A stretch of DNA of 64,000 bases from Iris pallida (GCA_029216955.1 JANAVB010003999.1:5890810-5954809), one strand, 5' to 3'; positions 1 to 13,526 are shown, counted from the first letter of the stretch. Notes: a model not told the origin generated them from the sequence alone. Numbers and translations are program-made.

Positions 1-106
1 CTCAAATCGGCCGTTTCTGGACTTGGCCTTGCACGGGCGCAACCTAGGCCCGTGCGGCATCACGCCTTAGCGAGGACGATCGCTCCTACGGGAGCGGGGC
101 ATGACA
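1..106 (+). repeat. 3' end of the 5' LTR of element A
   Basis: The sequence matches 16163-16268, the end of the 3' LTR, and terminates in TGACA just before a primer-binding site. Only about 106 bases lie inside the window. Confidence 0.85.
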
Positions 107-109
107 GAT

Positions 110-125
110 TGGTATCAGAGCACGG
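110..125 (+). promoter_or_regulatory. Primer-binding site of element A (initiator Met tRNA)
   Basis: TGGTATCAGAGCACGG begins three bases after the LTR end. The first 12-13 bases are the usual plant complement of the 3' end of tRNA-iMet, the primer for minus-strand DNA synthesis in most plant LTR elements. Confidence 0.85.
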
Positions 126-2414
126 CTTTACGTCCTTGGACTTTATTTCGATTCTTTCAGTTTTGAAAGCTCGGTTGGAAACAAAAGAAGTGTACGCTCT
201 CTCTCATTGTGCCTCGGAATGTTCCATACAATAAGTCTAATATTTTCAAAAGCTCGTACGAGTACTCGGTTGGACGGGATCGATAGGCGAAGGCCTTTGC
301 ACCACCATGACGGACTTGAGTTGGAAGGAACCGATGCTAAGAGTTAGCAAACGTAGTGCGTGCTTGAATGAGCTTACGTTGAGAGCAAACGAGTACACGA
401 GACCAAAGTATAGTTCGAACGGGATGGTTATGCGGTACAACTTAGTCCGCGTGTCGCGCACCTCTACTTTTGGGTGCAATCGGGTTGCGAGCGATATCAA
501 GTATCGCTCGATCGAGAATGGAGGTACACTTTGAGTGTCTATCGATAGGAACGCTATCGAGTTAACGCTTAGGCGTACCCAAAAGATTGGTTTGGATTTT
601 GAGGATTAGTGCGAACGACTTAGTACGTCGAGGCGACGTGAGCGATTACGCTAGAGATTCGTCAAACGAATCTGAAGGATGTCTTAGCGCATGACGCGAA
701 CGTGATTGAGGACTAGATCGTATGGCTTGAATCCGAGTGGTGTATGTGATAGGCTCGGAGAAGAATAAAAATGAGTGTCGATGACTAGTCGAGTGGCTCG
801 AACCCTGAGTGGTGTATAGACGTCATAGAAATTGTTCGAGCGAGACTAAAGGATTTACGGATAGAACGAGTATGTTGGCGAGGCGATGCGATCGTGCAAA
901 GCCTTAGAACGTGTCACGCTTAGTTGGTTGTGACTTCAAAAGTCCCGAACGAGATGTCGTTGGACAACTTGTCAATGGACAACGCGAGTTAGAAAATAGT
1001 TCGGAATGATGAATGGAAATGAATGGTCTTGATCGAGGAAACCTAGAGGATCGCGCGTACGATTTCGGATTGATTCAAAGAAAGTGTGACTTGGGTTTAG
1101 AACAACGATCTTGAAATGAGCTTGAGGAAGAGCGACGGAACTTGATCTTGAATATTAAATGAAATTGTGGAATATCTAACTCGGACAACGGCATCGTCAC
1201 ACGACTCGAAATTGGTTGCAAAGGAAGATCGTCAGGTTACGCATATCGTCGATGGTATTGAGGTGTATCAAAGATCGGTATGCGATAACTCGGGGGCACT
1301 CTGACTCGGCGAATGACGGTCGTGCAAATGTCATTGTTCCGTTGGATGCTATACTTGGGATGTTAAAAATGTGTCGAGGAAAAGATAGACTTGGCTCGAG
1401 GATTTTTTAGTTGAACGCATGACGGTCGGACTATCGAATAGAGATCTTGGCTTGGAGGAAATTGAATGTTTGGATTTGCTTCGTCGATAACCACAACGTT
1501 GACGTTCTTGTCTTATGCGAGCGCAACTTCAGCCTCGCACATGCGTCACGCCGACTAGGACTATCACTCCGCGTGAGCGCTGGTATGGTGATTCGTACAG
1601 CGGGAGTGATCGGCACTTGCATGGCGTAGCAATTCGTATGCTTCGACTTGTGGTTTGACGCGAAGGTGGACTCGAGAATGAATTTATGTGCTTGAAAGAT
1701 TGAACTTGAGGATTGAGTAGCTCCAATCCGCGTATCGAGAATGGGTTAGTCTAAAACTCAAACAAGAGTTACGCCCCGATGAGAATGATTATTCCGCGGA
1801 AGCGTGCATGGTGATTCATGAACCGCCGTGGATAATCGAACTCGCGTGAGATTGGGGCGCAATGTATTGACGAGCTGGATGACCTCGTGATCGAATACAC
1901 GAATTGGTTAGAACTGGTGATTGAACGGAATTGAGTATGAGCAACGTAAGTCTTAATGTAAATTAGGTGATCGTGCTCGATATTTAGAAATCTGAGTGAC
2001 GCGAGCTTGGGTAGAAACACCCGTACAAGCAAACAAATGGTTTGACCATAGGATTTGGGGCGAGCGTCGTGCAACGACCTTGTACGATGAGCGACGGACT
2101 TGACTTGTAACTATGACCTTGTGAGCTGACCTAGCGGATAGGCGGACGACCCTATGCCGAGTGATTGAACCTGTGCGATGGCATTTACAGTATCGTCTGG
2201 ACGGACGATAGACTTGGGACAATAAGACTTAGAGTAGGACGGGGAACTGGAGTGTGCGTGAACGACGGCGAGAATGGCCCCAAACGAAGGAAATGGTAGG
2301 AATGGATGATGCGCAAGTAAAGTTGGAATAACGAATTGAATCATTGGTCTGAAGACGTACTCGATGATAGTACGATACTTAGTCTCGAATCGGACGGAAA
2401 TTACTTAGGCTTGG
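126..2414 (+). other. Internal region of element A, left part, no coding capacity seen
   Basis: This stretch is rich in CGA and TCGA words and stops in all frames. The longest frames are about 60-100 codons and none resembles gag or pol. The short phrase GAGTGGTGTAT recurs near 740, near 810 and again before the 3' LTR near 14171. It ends with CTTGG at 2410-2414, the target duplication of element B. Confidence 0.6.
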
Positions 2415-4329
2415 TGTCACGACCCGCTACCCAAATTGTTGGGCCAGGCCGAGTCATGTCCAGCCTACGTTGAGATAAAACGTAGTAAGCTGTTCTAAAG
2501 ACAACAGGATAAGACTAAATGTACTAACAGTTCTATAAGTGAAGAAGAATCATAAATGCTCCAAACACAAAAGTCGTCGTATATAGTAAAATATCCAAGT
2601 ACAAGTGAACTGAAAAGTAAAACTGGATACATGTCCAGTTACAAAATGATGTAGTCTAATACATGTCTACTCTCAAAAGTCTAAGTAAACAAAAAGACAA
2701 CTAGGCGAGGTTCCCCGCAGGAACATCCTCGTAAAGCAGAGCCGGGTCCTCGGCGGTAACTCCATAGTATGAGTCGCAGAGTAACTCCTCCTCAGTAAGG
2801 ATACCTACAACGTTATCCTGTCAGGACGGGAGCAAGCACTAAATCTAGCAAACTAGCATATGAAACATGGAAATGAACATGAGAATGAACATGTGAGAAA
2901 TAACTGGAAAGCATGGCATCACATAGTCTATCATGGCAAGGACACATATGTCATAGAGACAGATGTATATGTAATGTTTAAAACTGTAGCAAGTACGTGA
3001 TCGGTCAATAGATGTACAATGTGCTGGAGAGCACATAATGAAATGTACATACGTACAAGTTAACAAGCATAAATGTACATCCGTACAGACATGAGGGGTA
3101 ATGGCATGCGGCAAGGCAATGCATATAGAATGCGACCGAGCTCGCTACTGTAGGGGGGTCGTGATCATGTACAATACTATCAGTTTCCCCATAACCCATA
3201 TTCTAATCATGTGAGAGATACATCAAGACGGTTTTAAGCATGGTAGTAACTGGAAGTACAACATGTAGAGATCTAACTTGCTACCCCAAGGATCAGCATA
3301 TAACATGGTGGGGTTTGTAGTTCATTTATGTGACAATATGTAAAGTTCGTAGAAAGTACTTGCCTCTAGCAAAGCAAAACAAAATAAGCTGCAATAACAG
3401 TGCTATGGATGTCCAGTAACTCGTCGCTGTAGAAGTAAAATATAATAACTTAGTTTTACACTAAGCTAAATCACTAGGACACTAATTGGTGCGATACGAC
3501 TTGTGACTGGGCACCTAGCCAAAATGATGACTTGGCATATGAGACCCATGTGGGATGACACACTATGTTAACTAACTTTCTAGGGTCTTTACACTAGTGA
3601 GGGATGGGGTTCAATACGACTAAAACTCCAAATAACACAAAAAGCTACAAGTCATAATTAATCAATAAATAAATCAAAAGATCATTGTGTTCTAACAATT
3701 TTAGAGATAGGCAAAAAGTCTAGTTTTTCTTAAAGTAAAGTACTAAAGTGATCCTTGTTAATCATAGAAATTTATTATAATTTTTCTAGAATTTATTAAC
3801 CAGTACAAATATTTTATAAAAATCAGTTTTCCTAAGTATACAGAAAATGAGTTTTGGTTTCATATGCCAAACTAGTGGCAAAACAGTAAATTAAATACTA
3901 CAAAAATTATACTAAATTAGCTAACTTAACAAAGTATCTAAAAACTATTTTTCCATAATTTTAGCAATACCTTAAGTATTTTTAGAAAATCAAAAACAGC
4001 AATGCACACAATAATTAATTATCTGCGTATTTTGTCCATGTATATAATTTGAACCAAAGTTCAAATACAGGACCCAAGGCCATGAATCAAGTCCAATATG
4101 ACTTGTACAGGTCTTGAATGTGTGAAAACACATTTGAGCCCAAATACCCATGCTAGGCTTGGACACCAAATGGTTGCAGTAATTTAAATACACTAAAATA
4201 TAATTTGGTAAAAAGTACAAAACAAATATTAATATTTTAATAAGGCAAAATTATGTATAGTAAAAATATCCATACATATGTTTTAAAAGTACATATATAT
4301 ATGTAAGAGAAAAATACTTAATTTATAAA

Positions 4330-4362
<33 letters not shown>

Positions 4363-4518
4363 AATATATATATATATATAAGAACAAACTTAATAGTACA
4401 GGGTATATATATATATAATATATATATATACATAGGAAAATGTATATATAAACATATATATATAAAATTTACTAACTTATAAAATATATACATATATATT
4501 AAATACTGTAAAATACAG

Positions 4519-4552
<34 letters not shown>

Positions 4553-5476
4553 AATATATATATATACATATACATATATATATAAATATATATATAAAAC
4601 AAAAGAAAAAGAAAAGAAAAAAGAAAACAGAAAAGAAAACAGAAAGGAAAGGGGGGGGGGGGGGGCTCGATCCTGAGCCAGCGGGGGGGGGGGGGGGGGG
4701 GATTCGAGTTAGAACGGGCTGGCCAGGGGGTCAGCCCATTAGTTGTGTTAGGGATAGGACTTAGGTAGATTTTATTAGGTTTTGATTAACATAAACATTA
4801 AAAAAAATAATAAACACGAGCCTATGTCCGGACAGTTAGGGACACAGGTATTAACGTGTCTGGGCTAGCACGACACGTACGAGTCAATTCTCGCGTGTCC
4901 AGTTTCACCATCATGTTCGTCAGGACACGGCAAACAACATACATGCGTATGAGACACGCACGACACAGTTGACACAAAAACACTCACGTGTCCAGATCTG
5001 GGGGGGGGGGTTCGACGGTCGTGGACGGCGGAGGAAGCGTCGTGGCGGTGGCGGAGTGGTGGCGCTGGGGTCGTCTCGGCGTGGCAGTCGGCCAGCCGAG
5101 TCGTCGGGGGCAGGTAGGGACATTTACAGGAAACCCCCTAGACTTTTAGGTAATTACAACAAGGCCCCCAAGTAGTTAAATGCAAATTAGAATTTGCATT
5201 CCACAGTTTAAAACAATTAATAAATTACAAACAGATATATTAACAATTAAATAAATTGCATACTGATATAAAAATAATTCAAAAAATTGCAGAATGATAT
5301 TAAAACATTTTAAAAAAATTACAAACTGATATTTTTAATATATAAAACTTATTTAAAAATCATTTAAAAATTCTAGAAAAATTCCTAAAAATCTAAATAA
5401 TTATTTTAAGGCTAATTTGTCACAAAAAAATAATTAACACTAATTAAAAATGAATTTTAAAAATCAGGGGCTTACA
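2415..5476 (-). repeat. 3' LTR of element B
   Basis: This LTR is 3,062 bp long. It contains an AT-rich block with several TA microsatellites (about 4330-4590) and a purine-rich tract leading into two G runs of 15 and 19 bases (4651-4665 and 4683-4701). A GC-rich GGCGG block follows at about 5000-5120. In element sense (minus) the G runs read as C runs. The right end meets the polypurine tract at 5477. Confidence 0.93.
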
Positions 5477-5491
5477 AGTCTTCCCTCCTTG
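5477..5491 (-). promoter_or_regulatory. Polypurine tract of element B
   Basis: On the minus strand AAGGAGGGAAGACT directly precedes the 3' LTR. This is the expected position and composition of the plus-strand DNA primer. Confidence 0.8.
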
Positions 5492-5601
5492 AAAAATTTT
5501 GTCCTCGAAATTCACAAGGATTGAAGACCCGACAATATTCTAACATAGCAAGCAATGAACCAAAAAGACTAAGGCTGCGATCGAAACTAACCTCTAAGGT
5601 A

Positions 5602-8600
5602 TCAAGCGGGAACGGATGGTTCCCTCGCAGCGATTGGATCGAACAAGTAAGAGAATCTCTCCCTCATGTCCGACTCCCTCTCCCAAGTAGATTCACCTGG
5701 GGAGTGACGGCTCCAAGCTACTCGCACTAGGGGTATAACCTTGTTCCTCAGCCTCTTCTCTCTCCGGTCTAATATCTCCACTGGCTGCTCAGAAACTGTT
5801 AGGCTCGGTCCGACCTCCAACTCTGAATGATCTAGCACATGACTGGGGTCTGGAACATATCTCCTCAGCTGAGATACGTGAAAGACATCGTGAACTCCTG
5901 CTAGGTTGGGTGGAAGTACAACCCTGTAAGCTACCTCTCCGATCCTGCCAAGCACCTCGAACGACCCGATGTATCTGGGGCTCAGCTTCCCTCCTCGTTC
6001 GAACCGGATCGTCCCTCTAGTAGATGATATCTTCACTAGCACCATATCACCGTCTGCGAACTCCATCGGCCTGCGACTAGCATCAGCCCAGTATTTCTGC
6101 CTGTCCTGAGCTACTCTGAGCCTGTCTCTGATCATCCCGACTTTCTCTGCTGCATCCGTGATCATCTCTGGCCCAAGCATAACTCTGTCTCCGACATCAT
6201 CCCAAAAGAGCGGTGTGCGACATCGTCGTCCATATAGCGCCTCGAAAGGAGACATACCAATACTGGCCTGGTAGCTGTTGTTGTATGAAAACTCTACAAA
6301 GTGCAGATGGCTCTCCCATGATCCTCCGAAGTCCAGCACGCAAGTCCTCAGCATATCCTCCAGCGTCTGTATCGTCCTCTCGGGCTGCCCATCTGTCTGC
6401 GGGTGGTACGCCGTACTGAACTTGAGCCTACTGCCCAACTCCTCCTGCAAGCTCCTCCAGTAGTGGGATATGAATCTACTGTCTTTGTCTGACACGATGC
6501 TCACCGGCACTCCGTGTAGGCGAACTATCTGCTGCATGTATAGCTCCGCCAACTTCTCGGTGGAAAGCCCCACCTTGAAGGGTATGAAGTGCGCACACTT
6601 CGTCAGCCTGTCTACGATGACCCAGATGGCATCCTTCCCTCCTTGGGAACGAGGAAGCCCTGAAACGAAGTCCATCGTAATATGTTCCCACTTCCACTCG
6701 GGAATGGGTAATGGCTGCAACAAACCAGCTGGCCTCTGGCGCTCCGCCTTGACCTGCTGGCAAACTAGGCATCTCGAGATGAAACGTGATACATCCCTCT
6801 TCATCCCGTGCCACCAAAGATGTTCCCGCAAGTCACGGTACATCTTGTTGGCACCAGGGTAAATAGAATATCTCGATCGGTGCACCTCCTGCAAGACTGC
6901 GTCTACCAGCTCTCCCTTCGGCACGCACAATCGGCTGCCATGCCTCAGGGATCCATCCTCCGCTATAGTGAAGTCATCCAGCAATCCAGCTAACGCCTGG
7001 GGTCGAAGTCTGCGAAGACTCTCATCTGTAGACTGTGCCTCCCGGATCTGCTCCATCAAACCTGACTGAATGTCAAGCGCCATCATCTGTATCACTGATC
7101 CTGGCCGAACTAGCTCAATACCGAGCTTCTCCAGATCCTCCCGCAAATGCCGATCAATCATCAGGTACCATGCCATCGGATGCCTGCTCAGCGCATCCGC
7201 CACCACATTTGCCTTTCCGGGGTGATACTGTAAATCGATGTCGAAGTCCTTCATCAACTCCAACCATCGTCTTTGCCTCATGTTCAGCTCTTTCTGCGTG
7301 AACACATACTTCAAGCTTTTGTGGTCAGTAAAGATTTCCACACGCTCTCCGTATAAGTAATGTTTCCATAACTTGAGTGCAAAGATTACCGCAGCTAACT
7401 CGAGGTCATGGGTAGGATAATTCCTCTCATGAGTCTGCAACTGCCTAGATGCATAAGCAATTACTTTCCCATGCTGCTGTAGAACACATCCTAGCCCCTT
7501 CCCAGAAGCATCGCTGTATATGGTGAAACCTCCAGAACTTGAAGGTAAAGTCAGAACTGGAGCGGTCGTCAGCCTCCTCTTCAGCTCCTCAAATGCCGCC
7601 TGGCAGTCCTCTGACCAAATGTACTCTGCGTCCTTCCGCGTCAGCTTCGTCATGGGTTCAGCTATCCTAGCAAAGTCCTGGACGAACTTTCTGTAATAGC
7701 CTGCTAAACCCAGAAAGCTCCTGATCTCTGAAACTGACGTCGGAGCCTTCCACGTCTCAACTGCAGCAATCTTCCTGGGATCCACCGAGATTCCATCTCC
7801 AGTGACTACATGGCCGAGAAACTCCACTCGGTCTAAAAAGAACTCGTATTTCGACAATTTGGCAAACAATCTCTCCTGCCTCAGAATCCCCAAAACTATC
7901 CGCAAGTGCTCTGCATGCTCCTCCGGCGTCTTCGAGTATATCAGGATGTCGTCGATAAACACTATGACGAACTTATCCAGATACTGGTGAAATGTCTTAT
8001 TCATCAAGTTCATAAAGACAGCTGGCACATTTGTGAGACCAAATGGCATCACCAGAAACTCGTACTGCCCGTACTTCGTGTTGAACGCCATCTTCTGGAT
8101 GTCTGCTGGCCTAACCTTCACCTGGTGGTACCCGGATCTCAAGTCTATCCTGGAAAACACCTTCGCCCCGCTCAACTGGTCGAACAAATCATCTATCCTG
8201 GGCAGAGGATATTTATTCTTGATAGTGATGGCATTCAAGGCCCGGTAATCAATACACAACCGGACTGTACCATCCTTCTTAGGCACAAAGAGCACTGGTG
8301 CTCCCCATGGAGAAGCACTGGATCGAATGAAACCCTTTTTCAACAGGTCATCAATCTGCTCTTTCATCTCTATGGCCTCCTTGGGATTCACTCTATAGCA
8401 AGCCCGGGATACTGGTGATGAACCCGGCACTAGATCTATAGTGAACTCCACATCTCTGTCAGGCGGAAGTCCTGGAAGATCCTCTGGGAATACATCCATA
8501 AACTCCCTAATAATAGGGTGTGGCGGTGCTGCGTCCTCGACTGTAGCACAACAGTTCGGCTCTAGACTGATCTCCGGCCCTGTCCTCCTGACACTGAATG

Positions 8601-10233
8601 GTGCTGTGCCTGGGGGACTGAACACAATACTACCCTCATGGCAATCTATAGATGCATGGGCATAGCTAAGCCAGTCCATCCCCAATATGATATCATAACC
8701 GGGGAGCGGCATCACAAAGAATCGCCCTCTGAACTCTCTCCCGGCTATAAAAATAGAACACCTATAGATAGATCTAATAGGCACTGGTCCTCCTCCCGTC
8801 ATCACTCTACTAATCTTCGCAGTAGGTGTAGCTACTAGATGATGTTTATGCATAAACTCTAATGATAGGAAGCTATGAGATGCACCAGAATCAAACAAAC
8901 ATACAGCTAGAAAAGTATGCAAATAAACATGACATGTGATAACGTCAGCTAAGTAATCCGGCTCCGAAACCTGCTCCGGCTCCGGCTCAACGGCTAGACT
9001 ATAGACCCTCCCCTGAGGTCCCTTCTGCTGCTGCAGATGCTGCCCGAACCTCTGCTGCTGAGTCGGGAGCGGTCCTCTAGGCTTCGCTACTGGGCAGTCC
9101 CGAATCTGATGGGTGGCAGACCCACAAGCTAAGCACTGCTTCAACCTCTTCCTGCAGATGGTGCTGTCGTGCCCTGGTCTTCCGCAGAAAGAACAAATGG
9201 CTCCCCTCTGCTGCTGCTGCTGCCGGGGTCCCGGGGCTCTAACTGGCGGGGTCTGATGATGTGGTGTAGAGGGACGGTAGGTCTACTGGGGTGGCGCCGG
9301 TGCTTTCTGCTGGAAAGCCTGACGCTTGGACGGTCCCTCATGATGTACAGGAGCCGGCCTCTTGCATGACAGAAGACGCTCCTCGATGCTCCGGGCTAAC
9401 TCTAGGCTCTGGTAATAGTCAGTCGTACCGTTTGCCACTATAAGAATGCCAATGTCTGGAACTAGACCATGGCAAAACCTACGGGTCATCTCCTCTGGAT
9501 CAGCAACCAGACTAGGAGCAAAACGGCTCAAGCGACTGAACTCTCCCGCATAGTCGTCAACAGAACGGTTCCCCTGCTGGATGTTCTGGAATCGTAGCCC
9601 CATGGCTACTCTAGCAGTGGTCGAGAAGAACTTCTTCTTGAACTGGGTCTTGAACTAGTCCCAAGTGGCTCTACCTCTCGCGAACAACGGCTCATTCCTG
9701 AACCAGACTCCGGCTAAGTCTATCAGCAGGAATCCTGCTGCCTCGACCTGAAGGTCATCCGGCATCCTAACTCCCAGAAGCTTCCTCTCTACAGAATCTA
9801 GCCAGTCATCAGCTACTACTATGCCCTCAGTCCCTGAGAACTCCTTGGGATTCAGACCCATGAAGTCCTTGACCGTCTCCGCTCTCTGCCGTGGCTCTAC
9901 ATGTGGTGGGACCACGGGACGTCCCTCAGAACGCTCCATGCTCTGGCGGAGTAGGGTAGTCTGCTCCTGATGGGTTGTTAGGAACCCCTGGATCAGTGTG
10001 AGCAGCTGGGTCCCGTCGAGTGTGACGGAAGCCTGGGTGGGTATAGTGATAGGGGGTGGTGGAAGTATCGGGTCCTGCTGGGACTGGGATGTGGAAGGTG
10101 GTATCTAGGTCTGTGGATCTGTGGAGTGGGGGAATGTGGTAGGTGGAGGTGTATCAGTCAACCGGTCAGCTGACTGGATATGAAGGGCCCCATTCTCGGG
10201 GGTAACATACTGGGACGAACGAGTAAGCACCAT
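5602..10233 (-). pseudogene. gag-pol polyprotein of element B, three in-frame TAG codons
   Basis: A single minus-strand frame runs from ATG at 10233-10231 to a stop at 5602, 1,543 codons. It encodes the capsid and the enzymes of a Ty3/gypsy element. The order is a gag domain (about 9300-9900), two CCHC zinc knuckles (one about 9165-9205, then [14 protein letters not shown] near 9135), aspartic protease DSGAS (near 8890), reverse transcriptase with FIDD (near 7950) and RNase H with YSDASGKG (near 7510). Integrase follows with a CLVC zinc ligand pair (near 6765), MDF, SDKDSR and the ERTIQTLE region (6680 to 6370). A chromodomain-like tail with STWERE is at about 5640-5760. The frame is broken only by TAG at 10105-10107, 9655-9657 and 9283-9285; no frameshift is needed. 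The second zinc-ligand histidine of the integrase HHCC finger is Tyr (SIYPG, where element C has SVHPG). All three stops lie in gag or the gag-protease linker. The element probably cannot make full-length protein unless UAG is read through. Confidence 0.92.
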
Positions 10234-10451
10234 CTAAATTACACATAAAAGACTTATAAGGACTTATTTAAAGCAAGTAATCATATGCAAGAAAATCTAA
10301 TTATAATAGCAAACATGTGATGTATTTCCTATGTTGCAATCCTAGCATTCCTCTAGGTGTTCTAAGCGTCTTTCCTAATGTTGTCTAATTACCTTAAGTT
10401 CCTAATTGCAGGCATGCTTGGTACAATAACGTAACCAAACAGTTTAGTCAG
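10234..10451 (-). other. Untranslated leader of element B
   Basis: AT-rich sequence lies between the primer-binding site and the gag ATG on the minus strand. No other reading frame was recognised. Confidence 0.7.
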
Positions 10452-10469
10452 GACCTGCATGGGCCACCA
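10452..10469 (-). promoter_or_regulatory. Primer-binding site of element B, matches tRNA-Ile
   Basis: On the minus strand TGGTGGCCCATGCAGGTC lies nine bases after the 5' LTR end. Its complement ends CCTGC-ATGGGCC-A-CCA: a T-stem strand, a seven-base acceptor strand, a discriminator A and the added CCA. From memory this is the 3' end of plant tRNA-Ile(AAU), whose 5' end is GGCCCAU. It does not resemble the initiator-Met site TGGTATCAGAGC. The same site at the same distance occurs in element C. Confidence 0.8.
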
Positions 10470-10478
10470 CTAAAAACA

Positions 10479-13400
10479 TGTCACGATCCGCTACCCAAAT
10501 TGTTGGGCCAGGCCGAGTCATGTCCAGCCTACGTTGAGATAAAACGTAGTAAGCTGTTCTAAAGACAACAGGATAAGACTAAATGTACTAACAGTTCTAT
10601 AAGTGAAGAAGAATCACAAATGCTCCAAACACAAAAGTCGTCGTATATAGTAAAATATCCAAGTACAAGTGAACTGAAATGTAAAACTGGATACATGTCC
10701 AGTTACAAAATGATGTAGTCTAATACATGTCTACTCTCAAAAGTCTAAGTAAACAAAAAGACAACTAGGCGAGGTTCCCCGCAGGAACATCCTCGTAAAG
10801 CAGAGCCGGGTCCTCGGCGGTAACTCCATAGTATGAGTCGCAGAGTAACTCCTCCTCAGTAAGGATACCTACAACGTTATCCTGTCAGGACGGGAGCAAG
10901 CACTAAATCTAGCAAACTAGCATATGAAACATGGAAATGAACATGAGAATGAACATGTGAGAAATAACTGGAAAGCATGGCATCACATAGTCTATCATGG
11001 CAATGACACATATGTCATAGAGACAGATGTATATGTAATGTTTAAAACTGTAGCAAGTACGTGATCGGTCAATAGATGTACAATGTGCTGGAGGGCACAT
11101 AATGAAATGTACATACGTACAAGTTAACAAGCATAAATGTACATCCGTACAGACATGCGGGGTAATGGCCTGCGGCAAGGCAATGCATATAGAATACGAC
11201 CGAGCTCGCTACTGTAGGGGGGTCGTGATCACGTACAATACTATCAGTTTCCCCATAACCCATATTCTAATCATTTGAGTGATACATCAAGACGGTTTTA
11301 AGCATAGTAGTAACTGGAAGTACAACATGTAGAGATCTAACTTGCTACCCCAAGGATCAGCATATAACATGGTGGGGTTTGTAGTTCATTTATGTGACAA
11401 TATGTAAAGTTCGTAGAAAGTACTTGCCTCTAGCAAAGCAAAACAAAACAAGCTGCGATAACAGTGCTATGGATGTCCAGTAACTCGTCGCTGTAGAAGT
11501 AAAATATAATAACTTAGTTTTACACTAAGCTAAATCACTAGGACACTAATTGGTGCGACACGACTTGTGACTGGGCACCTAGCCAAAATGATGACTTGGC
11601 ATATGAGACCCATGTGGGGTGACACACTATGTTAACTAACTTTCTAGGGTCTTTACACTAGTGAGGGATGGGGTTCAATACGACTAAAACTCCAAATAAC
11701 ACAAAAAGCTACAAGTCGTAATTAATCAATAAATAAATCAAAAGATCATTGTGTTCTAACAATTTTAGAGATAGGCAAAAAGTCTAGTTTTTCTTAAAGT
11801 AAAGTACTAAAATGATCCTTGTTAATCATAAAAATTTATTATAATTTTTCTGGAATTTATTAACTAGTACAAATATTTTATAAAAATCAGTTTTCCTAAG
11901 TATACAGAAAATGAGTTTTGGTTTCATATGCCAAACTAGTGGCAAAACAATAAATTAAATACTACAAAAACTATACTAAATTAGCTAACTTAACAAAGTA
12001 TCTAAAAACTATTTTTTCATAATTTTAGCAATACCTTAAGTATTTTTAGAAAATCAAAAACAGCAATGCACACAATAATTAATTATCTGCGTATTTTGTC
12101 CATGTATATAATTTGAACCAAAGTTCAAATACAGGACCCAAGGCCATGAATCAAGTCCAATATGACTTGTACAGGTCTTGAATGTGTGAAAACACATTTG
12201 AGCCCAAATACCCATGCTAGGCTTGGACACCAAATGGTTGCAGTAATTTAAATACACTAAAATATAATTTGGTAAAAAGTACAAAACAAATATTAATATT
12301 TTAATAAGGCAAAATTATGTATAGTAAAAATATCCATACATATGTTTTAAAAGTACATATATATATGTAAGAGAAAAATACTTAATTTATAAAGTATATA
12401 TATATATATATACAAATATATATATATATAAGAACAAACTTAATAGTATAGGGTATATATATAATATATATATATATATACATAGGAAAATGTATATATA
12501 AACATATATATATATAAAATTTACTAACTTATAAAATATATACATATATATTAAATACTGTAAAATACAGTATATACATATATATATATATATATATACT
12601 AATATATATATATACATATACATATATATATAAATATATATATAAAACAAAAAGAAAAAGAAAAGAAAAAAGAAAACAGAAAAGAAAACAGAAAGGAAAG
12701 GGGGGGGGGGGGCTCGATCCTGAGCCAGCGGGGGGGGGGGGGGGGGGGGGGGGATTCGAGTTAGAACGGGCTGGCCAGGGGGTCAGCCCATTAGTTGTGT
12801 TAGGGATAGGACTTAGGTAGATTTTATTAGGTTTTGATTAACATAAACATTAAAAAAAAATAATAAACACGAGCCTGTGTCCGGACAGTTAGGGACACAG
12901 GTATTAACGTGTCTGGGCTAGCACGACACGTACGAGTCGATTCTCGCGTGTCCAGTTTCACCATCATGTTCGTCAGGACACGGCGAACAACATACATGCG
13001 TACGAGACACGCACGACACAGTTGACACAAAAACACTCACGTGTCCAGATCTGGGGGGGGGGTTCGACGGTCGTGGACGGCGGAGGAAGCGTCGTGGCGG
13101 TGGCGGAGTGGTGGCGCTGGGGTCGTCTCGGCGTGGCAGTCGGCCAGCCGAGTCGTCGGGGGCAGGTAGGGACATTTACAGGAAACCCCCTAGACTTTTA
13201 GGTAATTACAACAAGGCCCCCAAGTAGTTAAATGCAAATTAGAATTTGCATTCCACAGTTTAAAACAATTAATAAATTACAAACAGATATATTAACAATT
13301 AAATAAATTGCATACTGATATAAAAATAATTCAAAAAATTGCAGAATGATATTAAAATATTTTAAAAAAATTACAAACTGATATTTTTAATATATAAAAC

Positions 13401-13526
13401 TTATTTAAAAATCATTTAAAAATTCTAGAAAAATTCCTAAAAATCTAAATAATTATTTTAAGGCTAATTTGTCACAAAAAAAAATAACACTAATTAAAAA
13501 TGAATTTTGAAAATCAGGGGCTTACA
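10479..13526 (-). repeat. 5' LTR of element B
   Basis: This LTR is 3,048 bp long and nearly identical to 2415-5476. It differs by scattered substitutions and by the lengths of its TA and G tracts; the G runs here are 13 and 24 bases (12700-12712 and 12730-12753). It should carry the element promoter, but I see no clear single TATA box because the AT-rich block is itself TA repeats. Confidence 0.93.

Larger units (their letters stand above)
2415..13526 (-). mobile_element. Element B: complete Ty3/gypsy (Tekay/Del-like) retrotransposon nested in A
   Basis: Two near-identical LTRs (2415-5476 and 10479-13526) begin TGTCACG and end GGCTTACA on the plus strand. They flank a gag-pol frame on the minus strand. 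The 5-bp target duplication CTTGG lies directly outside both ends (2410-2414 and 13527-13531), so the insertion boundaries are exact. Total length is 11,112 bp. The integrase-side order PR-RT-RH-INT, the long LTRs and a chromodomain-like tail place it in the chromovirus group, closest to Tekay/Del. Over the first ~840 bp of the LTRs I count about 12 substitutions, roughly 1.4 percent, so the insertion is fairly young. It is younger than its host, element A. Confidence 0.95.

Noticed and set aside
107..2414. Short frames in element A as degenerate gag
   Set aside because: No zinc knuckle, capsid or enzyme motif was found, and the frames lie on both strands at random.
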